Assembly (NCBI RefSeq): GCF_004745805.1
Contig: NZ_SRLQ01000019.1
Span: 35,447 to 99,446, forward strand
Direction: 5' to 3'
DNA length: 64,000 bases
DNA from: Mycolicibacterium sp. CH28
GTDB lineage: Bacteria > Actinomycetota > Actinomycetes > Mycobacteriales > Mycobacteriaceae
Shown here: positions 24,327 to 32,205 of the stretch, piece after piece
How the letters are laid out: every line of letters begins with the position of its first letter
How positions within the stretch are numbered: position 1 is the first letter of the stretch
Notes under the pieces: model-generated
Told to the model about the DNA's origin: nothing
Databases searched by the model: none
The model's input: the letters and a program-made list of their open reading frames with translations, nothing else
Made by a program: the position numbers and the translations under genes

Positions 24327-24968
24327 ATGGCTGCACACAAGGCGCAGGCCGCTGAAACCGCATTGATCGCCCTGTCGATAACCATGTCGATGATTGGTGG
24401 CGCAGCGTGGGTAGCGAGCCGCCTAACGCCGAACCGAAGTCGAGCAATACTGATCCTTGGCCCTCTGGCCGCCGTCATCGCCATCACGGCAGGTGCGACT
24501 GGAGCCGAGACCGCTTCCGGTCCCACCGTGACGACAACCTCCCTAGTCTGGGCGTTGGGCAGCGTGATCATTGGCATCCCAGTGGCCGGCTTGATCGCGG
24601 GCTACCATGCTCGACACCGGCCACAACAGTCGGGCGCTATCGAAAGTGACTCTGTGGCAGATCAATCGAGGCGCCAGCTGGTCGCATTCCTCGGCCAGGA
24701 AGTGTGGATGCCACTGACCGAGATCCGGGCTGTGGCTCTAGATATTGCCAACGGCGCGGTCGACGCCGATAGGCTGAACACCTCCGCGGAACGACTCGAA
24801 CGCAGCGCCGACCTGCTCGCCACGACGCTGAACGAGATGCTCGAGCTATTACAGATCACCGACGACGGCGACGAACCGCAGCAGAACGGCAGTTCACCGG
24901 CCGGACCCCCACCGCTCAGTTCAGCGGAGCCAGCCCCGAGCGCAACAGCTCCAGGCTTTCGGCGCTGA
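24327..24968 (+). CDS. Membrane protein with degenerate HisKA-type helix lacking the phospho-His
   Basis: 213 residues. Two N-terminal transmembrane segments (about residues 11-30 and 40-60) and a third hydrophobic stretch (72-92) are followed by a soluble region in which SRRQLVAFLGQEVWMPLTEI aligns with the HisKA signature (RRQFVADASHELRTPLTAI). The phosphorylated histidine is Gln124, while Glu125, Pro129, Leu130 and Thr131 are kept. A second helix LERSADLLATTLNEMLELLQI completes the helical hairpin; no ATPase domain follows. It may be a remnant of a sensor kinase or a dimerisation adaptor. The end overlaps the TetR gene by 53 bases. The start is uncertain, with no strong ribosome binding site. 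Confidence 0.55.
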   Translation: MAAHKAQAAETALIALSITMSMIGGAAWVASRLTPNRSRAILILGPLAAVIAITAGATGAETASGPTVTTTSLVWALGSVIIGIPVAGLIAGYHARHRPQQSGAIESDSVADQSRRQLVAFLGQEVWMPLTEIRAVALDIANGAVDADRLNTSAERLERSADLLATTLNEMLELLQITDDGDEPQQNGSSPAGPPPLSSAEPAPSATAPGFRR

Positions 24969-25515
24969 TCTGCGACAGGTCACCCTCGCACCCGTCGCGG
25001 CCCCACATCTGGAGCGCGACGATCAATGCCGCGGCCACCGTTGCCCCGGCTACCTCGGCAACCAGGTCGACGTTCGGTATGTGCCGGTAGCGGTCGCGGA
25101 CGAAGTCGGTGACGACCGTCGCGAACGAAGACTGCACCAGGCGGATGTGCCCGGCGGCCCGGTCCCCGTCTATCAAGCTGGCCCTCGCCAGCGCGGCCTG
25201 GCGCACTACCTCGAGATCGTGCGGAAAGCCGTCCATCGCCGCCAGCACCGCGTCGAGCATCGGCTCGTCCTTGGGCCTTCGTTCCAGCGCCTCGGCGAAC
25301 CACTCGAAGTGAGTTTCGTAGTCGGCGAACAACACCGCTTCCTTGGTGGGGAAATGCCGGAAGAACGTGCGCTCGGTGACTCCGGCCTCCTCAGCCAGCT
25401 CGGTGACCGTGACGTTGGCGAAACCGTCGTGGGCGAACCGGTCCAACGCGACCCGGCGCAGGGCATCCCGGGTGGAGCGACGCCGCTGGTCGTGCAAGTT
25501 GCCGGACATTGTCAC
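24916..25515 (-). CDS. TetR/AcrR-family regulator of the adjacent FAD oxidoreductase
   Basis: 199 residues. HTH: FAHDGFANVTVTELAEEAGV followed by ERTFFRHFPTKEAVLFADY (about 27-67), the ERTFFRHF phrase being typical of one mycobacterial TetR subgroup. The start is ATG 25515; a second ATG two codons later is possible. It is divergent from the FAD oxidoreductase, with two perfect 14-bp palindromes in the 68-base gap, one beside each start. The simplest reading is a repressor of itself and the oxidoreductase. Confidence 0.9.
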   Translation of the reverse strand: MTMSGNLHDQRRRSTRDALRRVALDRFAHDGFANVTVTELAEEAGVTERTFFRHFPTKEAVLFADYETHFEWFAEALERRPKDEPMLDAVLAAMDGFPHDLEVVRQAALARASLIDGDRAAGHIRLVQSSFATVVTDFVRDRYRHIPNVDLVAEVAGATVAAALIVALQMWGRDGCEGDLSQISAESLELLRSGLAPLN

Positions 25516-25526
25516 GCGATCCTAAC

Positions 25527-25540
25527 TGTCAAATTTGACA
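25527..25540. promoter_or_regulatory. Perfect palindromic operator TGTCAAATTTGACA
   Basis: A 14-bp perfect palindrome 11 bases from the TetR start codon. With the second site it defines the motif TGTCA-N4-TGACA; the two centres are 30 bp apart, close to three helical turns, so bound dimers would lie on the same face. Confidence 0.8.
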
Positions 25541-25556
25541 AAACCCGCGAAAATCA

Positions 25557-25570
25557 TGTCAGTACTGACA
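25557..25570. promoter_or_regulatory. Perfect palindromic operator TGTCAGTACTGACA
   Basis: Second 14-bp perfect palindrome, 13 bases upstream of the FAD oxidoreductase ATG, where occupancy would block its promoter or ribosome site. Confidence 0.8.
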
Positions 25571-25583
25571 TAAAGTACGCCGC

Positions 25584-27149
25584 ATGAGTGATTACGACGC
25601 GATCATCGTCGGAGCCGGACACAACGGACTGACCGCCGCCGCGGTCTTGCAGCGGGCAGGGTTGCGCACCCTGTGCCTGGAGCAGAACACCTACAGCGGC
25701 GGTATGGCCGCCACCGTCGAGCTCATCGACGGGTTCCAGTTCGAGATCGCCGGATCGGTGCGCTTCCCCACTGCGCCGAAGATCAACAGCGAGCTGGGGC
25801 TGGACAGCCTGCCGACCATCGAGTCGGAGGTCATGTCGGTCAACCTCGGGGAACACGGCGAGGAAGCGATGATCTTCCACAGCGACCCGATGGCGATGAT
25901 GACCCATCTCAACGAGAAGCACGGCATGGAAGCCGTGATGGCCATGGCCAACCTCTACGCGTGGAGCACCGGCCCGCGAAAGGCGTTGGGCCGCTTCGAT
26001 GCACTTGCGTTGCCCAAGACGATCGACGAGATGTATGCCTGCGCCGCCGACGAGAACGAGCGGCGGGCCATCCACGAAATGCTGTTCGGCTCGGCGATGG
26101 ACGTCGTCGACAGGTTCCTGCCCGACAAGGAGAAACACGCCGTGATCCGCGGCATGCTGGCCTTCCTGGCGGTGAACTCCACCTATCGCGGCCCCTACAC
26201 TCCCGGCAGCGCAACATGTTTGGCGTTCGCTCTGGCCATCCCCGAAGAGGGCGGCCAGATGACCACCAAGCTCAAGGGCGGTATCGGTGTGCTGGCCGAC
26301 CACCTGCGGCAGCTATATCTGGAGGCCGCCGGGGAGATGCGGTTCCGGGCCAAGGTCGACCAGATCCTCGTCGAGGACGGCCGCGTCACCGGGGTTCGCC
26401 TCAAGGACGGCGACGTCATCACCGCTCCGATCGTGGTGTCCAACCTCGCGCCGGAGACCACCCTGCTGGATCTCGTTGGGGTGGACCATCTTCCGTCGTC
26501 GCTGGTGACCCGGCTGCAGGGGCGCGATCACCGGGCGTCGTTCCTGCAGATCCATTTCGCGCTGGACGGACTGCCCGAATACGCTGCGCCGTACGACTAC
26601 CTCAACGAGCCCGGCATGCAGATGTCGGTGGGCATGTTCGGCTCGCCGGAAGAACAGCAGAAGCAGTGGGAGCACTGCCGGCGTGGGCTGGTGCCGGACA
26701 ACCCCGCACTGTCCATTCAGATCCCGACGGTCGGCGACCCCGAGATGGCCCCCGAGGGCAAGCACGCGGCCAGTGTGTACGCCTACGCCTTCCCCACCGA
26801 AGCGCCCCGCGAGCAGCACGGGCAGTTGAAGAAGGACATGGCGCAACGCGTCATCGACAAGATCACCCGGTACGCGCCGAACTTCAAGGACATCCTGATC
26901 CGCAACATCACGTTCGCGCCGTATCACATGAACACCATGTTCGCCGCGCCCAACGGCGACTTCTGCCACGGCCTGCTGCAGCCCGAGCTGATGGGGCCGA
27001 ACCGGCCGGGGCCCAAGGGGTTCATCGACGAGCCGATCCCGATCGAGGGCCTCTACCTGGGCGGCGCCGGCTGCCACGGCGGGCCGGGCATCACGTTCAT
27101 TCCCGGCTACAACGCCGGGTATCAGGTACTGGCCGACGCGGGGCGCTGA
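25584..27149 (+). CDS. Phytoene-dehydrogenase-like NAD(P)/FAD oxidoreductase
   Basis: 521 residues. N-terminal FAD motif YDAIIVGAGHNGLTAAAVLQ (about 4-23) and LCLEQNTYSGGMAATVEL place it in the carotenoid desaturase / amine oxidase superfamily. The C-terminal FAD motif is LYLGGAGCHGGPGITFIPGYNAG. A central STYRGPYTPGSATCLAF and KLKGGIGVLADHL are usual for the bacterial NAD(P)/FAD group. The substrate is unknown; a carotenoid or lipid is possible but there are no crtB or crtE-like genes here. It is under the divergent TetR gene. Confidence 0.88.
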   Translation: MSDYDAIIVGAGHNGLTAAAVLQRAGLRTLCLEQNTYSGGMAATVELIDGFQFEIAGSVRFPTAPKINSELGLDSLPTIESEVMSVNLGEHGEEAMIFHSDPMAMMTHLNEKHGMEAVMAMANLYAWSTGPRKALGRFDALALPKTIDEMYACAADENERRAIHEMLFGSAMDVVDRFLPDKEKHAVIRGMLAFLAVNSTYRGPYTPGSATCLAFALAIPEEGGQMTTKLKGGIGVLADHLRQLYLEAAGEMRFRAKVDQILVEDGRVTGVRLKDGDVITAPIVVSNLAPETTLLDLVGVDHLPSSLVTRLQGRDHRASFLQIHFALDGLPEYAAPYDYLNEPGMQMSVGMFGSPEEQQKQWEHCRRGLVPDNPALSIQIPTVGDPEMAPEGKHAASVYAYAFPTEAPREQHGQLKKDMAQRVIDKITRYAPNFKDILIRNITFAPYHMNTMFAAPNGDFCHGLLQPELMGPNRPGPKGFIDEPIPIEGLYLGGAGCHGGPGITFIPGYNAGYQVLADAGR

Positions 27150-27154
27150 CTGGC

Positions 27155-27203
27155 GATTTCGGCGCGCTTTCGTTCGCTGGGCGAACGTTTTCGCGCCGAA
27201 ATC
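27155..27203. terminator. Bidirectional terminator overlapping the menG stop codon
   Basis: GATTTCGGCGCG (27155-27166) pairs with CGCGCCGAAATC (27192-27203), and an inner stem CGTTCGC/GCGAACG closes the loop. It fills the whole gap between the convergent oxidoreductase and menG genes and covers two bases of the menG stop. Confidence 0.8.
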
Positions 27204-27888
27204 ACGCCTTAACCGCGGCGTGCAGTGCGACGATGCCGCCGGTGAGGTTGCGCCAGCGCACATCTGACCAGCCGGCGTCTCGGATCTGCCGGGCCAGCTC
27301 CGCCTGGTCGGGCCAGGCCCGGATGGACTCGGCGAGATAGACGTAGGCCTCGGGGTTGCTCGACACCGCGCGCGCCACCCGCGGCAGCGCCTGCATCAGG
27401 TACTCCTTGTAGACGGTCGAGAACACCGGCACGACTGGGGTGGAGAACTCGCACACCACCAGCCGCCCGCCGGGACGGGTCACCCGCGCCATCTCACGCA
27501 GGCCCGCGGTGTGGTCGACGACGTTGCGCAGGCCGAAGCTGATGGTCACCGCGTCGAACACCGCATCGTCGAACGGCAGCTTCGTCGCGTCGGCGGCCAC
27601 CTTGGGCACCGGCCGCTCCAGCCCGGCCCGCAGCATGCCGACGGAGAAATCGGCGGCAACGCACCACGCGCCGGACTTGGCCAACTCGACCGTCGACACC
27701 GCGGTTCCGGCCGCCAGATCCAGCACCGCGTCGCCGGGCCCGACGCCGAGCGCCGAGCGGGTCGCCCGTCGCCACGAGCGGTCCTGGCCCAGCGAGAGCA
27801 CGGTGTTGGTGATGTCATAGCGGCGCGCTACGGCGTCGAACATCGACGCCACATCGCGGGGATCCTTGTCCAGCGTCGCGCGGCTCAC
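27202..27888 (-). CDS. menG: Demethylmenaquinone methyltransferase (Rv0558-like)
   Basis: 228 residues from GTG (MSRATLDKDPRDVASMFD). A SAM-dependent C-methyltransferase of the UbiE/MenG family, last step of menaquinone synthesis. Motifs: VLDLAAGTAVSTVELAKSG (SAM site), DFSVGMLRAG, PFDDAVFDAVTISFGLRNV, and the family phrase RPGGRLVVCEFSTP. It is close to full length, with a slightly short C-terminus compared with the Mtb protein I recall. It belongs to the menaquinone block (menJ, grcC1, menD nearby). Confidence 0.95.
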   Translation of the reverse strand: MSRATLDKDPRDVASMFDAVARRYDITNTVLSLGQDRSWRRATRSALGVGPGDAVLDLAAGTAVSTVELAKSGAWCVAADFSVGMLRAGLERPVPKVAADATKLPFDDAVFDAVTISFGLRNVVDHTAGLREMARVTRPGGRLVVCEFSTPVVPVFSTVYKEYLMQALPRVARAVSSNPEAYVYLAESIRAWPDQAELARQIRDAGWSDVRWRNLTGGIVALHAAVKA

Positions 27889-27944
27889 TGTGCCGACGCT
27901 ACCTCAGCGGGAATCAAGTACCCGCGGACGCGTTGCAGCCAGGC

Positions 27945-28769
27945 ATGAGCGAAAAAGTTTGGTTCATCACCGGAACATCCCGCGGGTTCGGCCGGGAGTG
28001 GACGATCGCAGCCCTCGACCGCGGCGACAAGGTCGCCGCCACCGCGCGCAACACGGCCTCCCTGTCCGACCTGGTCGACCAGTATGGCGAGGCCATCCTG
28101 CCGATCCAGCTCGACGTGACCGACCGGGCGGCCGACTTCGCGGCCGTCAAGGCCGCCCACGACCACTTCGGTCGACTGGACATCGTCGTCAACAACGCCG
28201 GCTACGGCCACTTCGGCTTCATCGAGGAGCTCACTGAGCAGGAAGCCCGCGACCAGCTCGAAACCAACGTGTTCGGGGCGCTGTGGATCACCCAGGCCGC
28301 GCTGCCCTACCTGAGGGCCCAAGGCAGCGGGCACATCGTCCAGGTGTCGTCGATCGGCGGTATCACCGCGTTCCCGCTCGTCGGCATCTATCACGCGTCG
28401 AAGTGGGCGCTGGAAGGCTTCTCCCAGTCTCTCGCGCAAGAGGTCGCGCCCTTCGGTGTGCACGTCACGCTGATCGAGCCGGGCGGCTTCGACACCGACT
28501 GGTCCGGCCCGTCCTCGAAGAGCTCCGCCGAGCTGCCCGACTACGCCGACCTGCACAAGCAGGTCACCGAAGCTCGGGCGAAGCGGTGGTCCAGCCCAGG
28601 CGATCCGAAAGCCTCGGCCAGGGCGCTCCTCAAGATCGTCGATGCCGAGAACCCGCCGCTGCGGGCGTTCTTCGGCGAATCGCCGCTGCAGACGGCGCGC
28701 GCCGACTACGAGAGCCGCCTGGCGAACTGGGAGCAGTGGCAACCGGTCGCCGTGGAGGCCCAGGGATAG
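27945..28769 (+). CDS. Short-chain dehydrogenase/reductase
   Basis: 274 residues from ATG (MSEKVWFITGTSRGFG); a TTG four codons earlier is less likely. Classical SDR features: cofactor TGTSRGFGREW, NNAGYGHFG, catalytic Ser in VSSIGG, and Tyr-x-x-x-Lys as YHASK. It is NAD(P)-dependent with unknown substrate. Divergent from menG with a 56-base gap, an insertion relative to Rv0557-Rv0558 in Mtb. Confidence 0.92.
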   Translation: MSEKVWFITGTSRGFGREWTIAALDRGDKVAATARNTASLSDLVDQYGEAILPIQLDVTDRAADFAAVKAAHDHFGRLDIVVNNAGYGHFGFIEELTEQEARDQLETNVFGALWITQAALPYLRAQGSGHIVQVSSIGGITAFPLVGIYHASKWALEGFSQSLAQEVAPFGVHVTLIEPGGFDTDWSGPSSKSSAELPDYADLHKQVTEARAKRWSSPGDPKASARALLKIVDAENPPLRAFFGESPLQTARADYESRLANWEQWQPVAVEAQG

Positions 28770-28934
28770 CTACATCGCGTGCGCGTCGACGATCGGCTGT
28801 TGGCGCGCACGCGATGCCATCCGCTCGCTGAGGTGGATCAGTCGATCCTCATGCCCAGCGGGCATGGTGTAGGCCAACTTTCGCAACTCCACTGCAAACG
28901 CTTGTAATTCCTGTCGGAACGAGACATCACTCAT
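28770..28934 (-). CDS. Small protein, 54 residues, unknown
   Basis: An open frame MSDVSFRQELQAF... that starts at ATG after GGGAAAAGCCCG and ends one base after the SDR stop, convergent. The composition is charged and helical (ELRKLAYTMPAGHEDRLIHL), with no transmembrane segment or cysteine. Codon use is less GC-biased than its neighbours, including a TTA. No family is recognised. A real small gene is plausible because of the ribosome site and tight packing. The 183 bases between it and mgtA show nothing. Confidence 0.45.
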   Translation of the reverse strand: MSDVSFRQELQAFAVELRKLAYTMPAGHEDRLIHLSERMASRARQQPIVDAHAM

Positions 28935-29117
28935 CGGGCTTTTCCCGTCGATCGAGTGTGAAACTTCTTCTTACGTGCGGCCGGCTCCCGCTTAGCCCCC
29001 CGGGCTCCAGTGTGCCCCGGCTCACATCTTGTGAAAACTATTCCAAGGCAGTTCTCAGGCCGACAACAGGTGTTGAGCGAATTCGCGGTGACGCTTCAGT
29101 GCCACCGGACCGCCGAG

Positions 29118-30260
29118 CTACGCCGCGCGGCTGCGGCGACGGCGCCGAGCACCCTCGACGCGGACGGCCTCGTAGTGACCCAGCAGTTCGTCGCAGATCG
29201 CCGGCCAGGTCCGGCCGAGCACACTGCGTCGGGCGGCCACCGAGTAGCGCGCCCGCTCGTCGAGCAGATGGTCGACGGACTGCTCCAGCCGCGGCTCGAA
29301 TTCATCGACCTCTAGGAGGAGTCCGGTGCGATAGGGCGCGACGAGGTCGCGCGGTCCGCCCGCGTTGGGGGCGATGACCGGCAGGCCGGAGGCCATCGCT
29401 TCCTGCACCGCCTGGCAGAACGTCTCATGCTCACCGGGATGTACGAAGACGTCCATGCTCGCGTAGGCGGCGGCCAGAGATTCGCCGTAGAGCGCACCGG
29501 TGAACACCGCCGACGGCAGCACCGCCCGCAGCTTGTCGCGGTCAACCCCGTCACCGACGATCACCAGTTGCAGATCCTCGCGCCGCGCCAGCACCGCCAG
29601 CCGTTCCACATGCTTCTCCGGCGCGAGCCGCCCGACGAAACCAACGATCGGCTTCCCCTGCGGTGACCACCGCCGGCGCAGTTCAGCGTCACGGGCCGAC
29701 GGGGCGAAACCGGTGACGTCCACCCCACGCGCCCAGTGATGTACTCGCGGAATCCGATGCGCAGCAAGATCTTCCATCGCCGCCGTGGACGGAGCCAGGG
29801 TTCGGTCGGCGCGCGAATGCAGATGCCGGGTCCATGCCCACGCCGCCCGCGATGCCACGCCGATGCCGTAACTCTCCGCGAACCCGGCGACGTCGGTCTG
29901 GAAGACGGCCACCGTAGGCACGCCGAGGTAGCGTGCGGCGTGCAACCCGCCGTATCCGAGCAGCGCCGGCGAAGCCAGATGGACGACGTGCGGGTCGAAG
30001 CCGCGCAGCACCCCCACCATTCGCGGTCGCGGCACGCCCAGCGGCAGCGACGTCACCTTCGGGAACATCCGGGACGGCACGCGGTGCACCCGAATGCCAT
30101 CGTGAACCCGGTCGGCCGAGGGTTCACCACGCGGGCTGTCCGGAGCGATGACGAGGGCTTCGTGACCGGTGCGGCGAAGATGCTCCAGTACCCGCAGCAC
30201 CGAGTTGGAGACTCCGTTGACATTGGGCAGGAAAGATTCGGCGACAATCGCAACGCGCAC
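29118..30260 (-). CDS. mgtA: GDP-mannose-dependent alpha-mannosyltransferase (Rv0557-like)
   Basis: 380 residues from the GTG giving VRVAIVAESFLPNVNG, chosen by family start; codons up to 19 residues further upstream are possible. A GT4 glycosyltransferase that, in Mtb and Corynebacterium, adds mannose to a glucuronic-acid diacylglycerol glycolipid (MgtA, earlier called PimB). Motifs: N-terminal SFLPNVNGVSNSVLRVLEHL, ARGVDVTGFAP, IVGFVGRLAPEKHVERL, and the E-x7-E region GEHETFCQAVQEAMASGLPV. Catalytic features are intact. In Mtb it sits between Rv0556 and menG; here extra genes separate it from both. Confidence 0.93.
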   Translation of the reverse strand: MRVAIVAESFLPNVNGVSNSVLRVLEHLRRTGHEALVIAPDSPRGEPSADRVHDGIRVHRVPSRMFPKVTSLPLGVPRPRMVGVLRGFDPHVVHLASPALLGYGGLHAARYLGVPTVAVFQTDVAGFAESYGIGVASRAAWAWTRHLHSRADRTLAPSTAAMEDLAAHRIPRVHHWARGVDVTGFAPSARDAELRRRWSPQGKPIVGFVGRLAPEKHVERLAVLARREDLQLVIVGDGVDRDKLRAVLPSAVFTGALYGESLAAAYASMDVFVHPGEHETFCQAVQEAMASGLPVIAPNAGGPRDLVAPYRTGLLLEVDEFEPRLEQSVDHLLDERARYSVAARRSVLGRTWPAICDELLGHYEAVRVEGARRRRRSRAA

Positions 30261-30377
30261 GTCTTGAGGGTGGCAGCGGCGCCTGTCAGCGAGGTTGCGC
30301 CCAGGCATACGCGACACGAAGAGCTGGTGAGACGCCGTTGGGGATTAACCAGCCGGAAATTTTGCGTTGTGGACGGC

Positions 30378-31028
30378 ATGCACACCCTGGGACTGGGCGC
30401 CGACGATGTGTTGACCACCACCCGCGCGGTTCGCCGACGGCTCGACGTGTCCAGAGCTGTGCCCCGCGAGGTCATCGCCGACTGCGTGCGCATCGCGACC
30501 CAGGCTCCCAGCGGTCGTAACCGCCAGCGCTGGGACTTCGTGATCGTCGACGACCCGGCCCTGCGCGCGAAAGTCGCCGACGTGTGGCGCCGAGGGCTGA
30601 TCGCCCCGACCAATGTCGCACCGACGGCGGGTAGCCGTATGCCACTCGCCGGCACCGAATGGAACAAGATCGCGCAGAGCCTCGACCGGCTGGCCAGTGT
30701 CATGGACGACGTTCCGGCGCTGCTGATCGCCGGTGTCCGCGTCGACGGCCGAGACGAGCTGGCGACCATCCGTGGCCAGGCCGGAGCGTGGGGTTCGGTG
30801 CTGCCGGCACTCTGGAGCTTCATGCTCGCCGCCCGCGAGCGTGGCATCGGAACCGCCTGGACGACATGCCATCTCAGCTACGAGAAGGAAATGGCGGAGC
30901 TTCTCGGCATCCCCTACGACCAGGTCGTGCAGGCCGCACTGACACCGGTCGCCTACACCGTGGGCACCTCGTTTCGCCCAGCACAGCGCGCCGACCCGAG
31001 GGGCTTCGTCCACTGGAACACCTGGTGA
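30378..31028 (+). CDS. Nitroreductase-family FMN oxidoreductase
   Basis: 216 residues from ATG (MHTLGLGADDVLTTTRAVRRRLD). The N-terminal RAVRRRLDVSRAVPREVI and RIATQAPSGRNRQRWDFVIV bind FMN phosphate; GIGTAWTTCHLSYEKEMAELLGIP is the C-terminal signature. It is NAD(P)H-dependent with an unidentified substrate. Divergent from mgtA; followed 29 bases later by the thioredoxin-fold lipoprotein. Longer in-frame readings lie antisense to mgtA and are rejected. Confidence 0.88.
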   Translation: MHTLGLGADDVLTTTRAVRRRLDVSRAVPREVIADCVRIATQAPSGRNRQRWDFVIVDDPALRAKVADVWRRGLIAPTNVAPTAGSRMPLAGTEWNKIAQSLDRLASVMDDVPALLIAGVRVDGRDELATIRGQAGAWGSVLPALWSFMLAARERGIGTAWTTCHLSYEKEMAELLGIPYDQVVQAALTPVAYTVGTSFRPAQRADPRGFVHWNTW

Positions 31029-31057
31029 GCCGACTTGGCCGCGGGTACCGTGCGAGC

Positions 31058-31720
31058 ATGCGGTACTGGTCGGCGCTCGTGGTGGCCCTGGTGGTGCTGG
31101 TCACCGGGTGTAGCCGGCAGATCGACGGTGCGGCAGAGGTGGATCCGCACGGGCCGGCGACCGCGGTGAGCCAGGACGGCTACGGCGTCCTGACCGGCGA
31201 CCCCAACGCGCCGGTGCACATCGAGGTGTACACCGAGCCGCAGTGCAGTCACTGCGCGGATCTGCAGAAGGACTTCGGCGACCAACTGGCCCGGTACATG
31301 AACTTAGGGCAGCTCGCGGTGACCTACCGGCCGATGACCTTCCTGGACCACCAGCCGGGCGGGTACTCCGAGCGGGTCAGCAACGCACTGTTCCTGGCTG
31401 CGGGCCCGGATACCTCGGCCAAGGCGTTTCAGGCATTCGTCCAAGACCTGTGGAGCCACCAGGATCCCCGCGGCAAGGGGCCCAGCGACCAGGACATCGC
31501 CACGATGGCCAAGGAGAGCGGGGTTGCACCCAGAGCCGTCGATGCGATCGCGTCGGGCAAATCCGCGCTGGATCTGAAAGCCATGGCCGACACCAACTTC
31601 GAGTACCTCTACGAGCTCGACCCGATCAGCGCCGGCACCCCGACGGTCTATGACCTGAAGCGGGACAAGACCCTCGACATCTACGACAACAACTGGCTGT
31701 CCAAGCTGATGTCGTCCTGA
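31058..31720 (+). CDS. DsbA-like thioredoxin-fold lipoprotein
   Basis: 220 residues from ATG. Signal peptide MRYWSALVVALVVLVTGC with lipobox LVTGC, Cys18 being lipidated. The thioredoxin-fold motif EPQCSHCADLQ has Cys63 and Cys66; the DsbA-like helical insert follows, and a cis-Pro region is SAGTPTVYD near residue 195. It probably forms or isomerises disulfides in exported proteins. Its 3' end overlaps the convergent DUF3592 gene by 40 bases. Confidence 0.88.
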   Translation: MRYWSALVVALVVLVTGCSRQIDGAAEVDPHGPATAVSQDGYGVLTGDPNAPVHIEVYTEPQCSHCADLQKDFGDQLARYMNLGQLAVTYRPMTFLDHQPGGYSERVSNALFLAAGPDTSAKAFQAFVQDLWSHQDPRGKGPSDQDIATMAKESGVAPRAVDAIASGKSALDLKAMADTNFEYLYELDPISAGTPTVYDLKRDKTLDIYDNNWLSKLMSS

Positions 31721-32205
31721 TTCAGCCGACGTTCAGCAAGTCCCAGCGCGGCCAGTACAACCCCGCCGGCAAGCCAACCCACCACCGCGATCGAGCCGGC
31801 CGGGATGACGGCAAGCGCCGCGGTACGGTGTTGCACCCGAACCAGATCCGGGTTGTTCTTGTCGTACTCGACATAGATACGCATGCCCTCGGCCAGCTCC
31901 GAGGGGTAGAGCACCCCGAGCTCGGGCCGGTAGGTGACCCGGTCAGGGGTGACGAACTCGATCGTCGAACGGCGCGGGCCGGCCGAGAGCACCTCGGCCT
32001 GAGCCACCCCCATGTTGCGCTCGATCTGGCGGTCGTTGCGCCACGCCCCGGCCACCAACAGGATGGACTGCAGGGTGACCAGGCCGAGGATGATCCATAC
32101 GGCGCACTTGCTCCAGCGCAGGACCTTTCGTCGCGGTGTGTCGACGGCGTCCGGATCGCGCCGGGGCAGCGTGAGTTCCAGCAGGGCTCGGAGCCTGCCG
32201 ATCAC
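31681..32205 (-). CDS. DUF3592-type membrane protein (Rv0556-like)
   Basis: 174 residues from GTG, overlapping the menD stop by four bases (GTGA), hence this start. Two transmembrane segments: CAVWIILGLVTLQSILLVAG near residue 40 and AVIPAGSIAVVGWLAGGVVLA near 135, with a beta-rich extracytoplasmic loop between (VTYRPELGVLYPSELAEG). Function unknown. The position after menD and the length match Rv0556 in Mtb. Confidence 0.85.
   Translation of the reverse strand: MIGRLRALLELTLPRRDPDAVDTPRRKVLRWSKCAVWIILGLVTLQSILLVAGAWRNDRQIERNMGVAQAEVLSAGPRRSTIEFVTPDRVTYRPELGVLYPSELAEGMRIYVEYDKNNPDLVRVQHRTAALAVIPAGSIAVVGWLAGGVVLAALGLAERRLNQDDISLDSQLLS

Noticed and set aside
25673..27340. Plus-strand frame of 555 codons
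   Set aside because: Second frame of the FAD oxidoreductase, with an Arg/Gly/Pro-rich translation and no motif.
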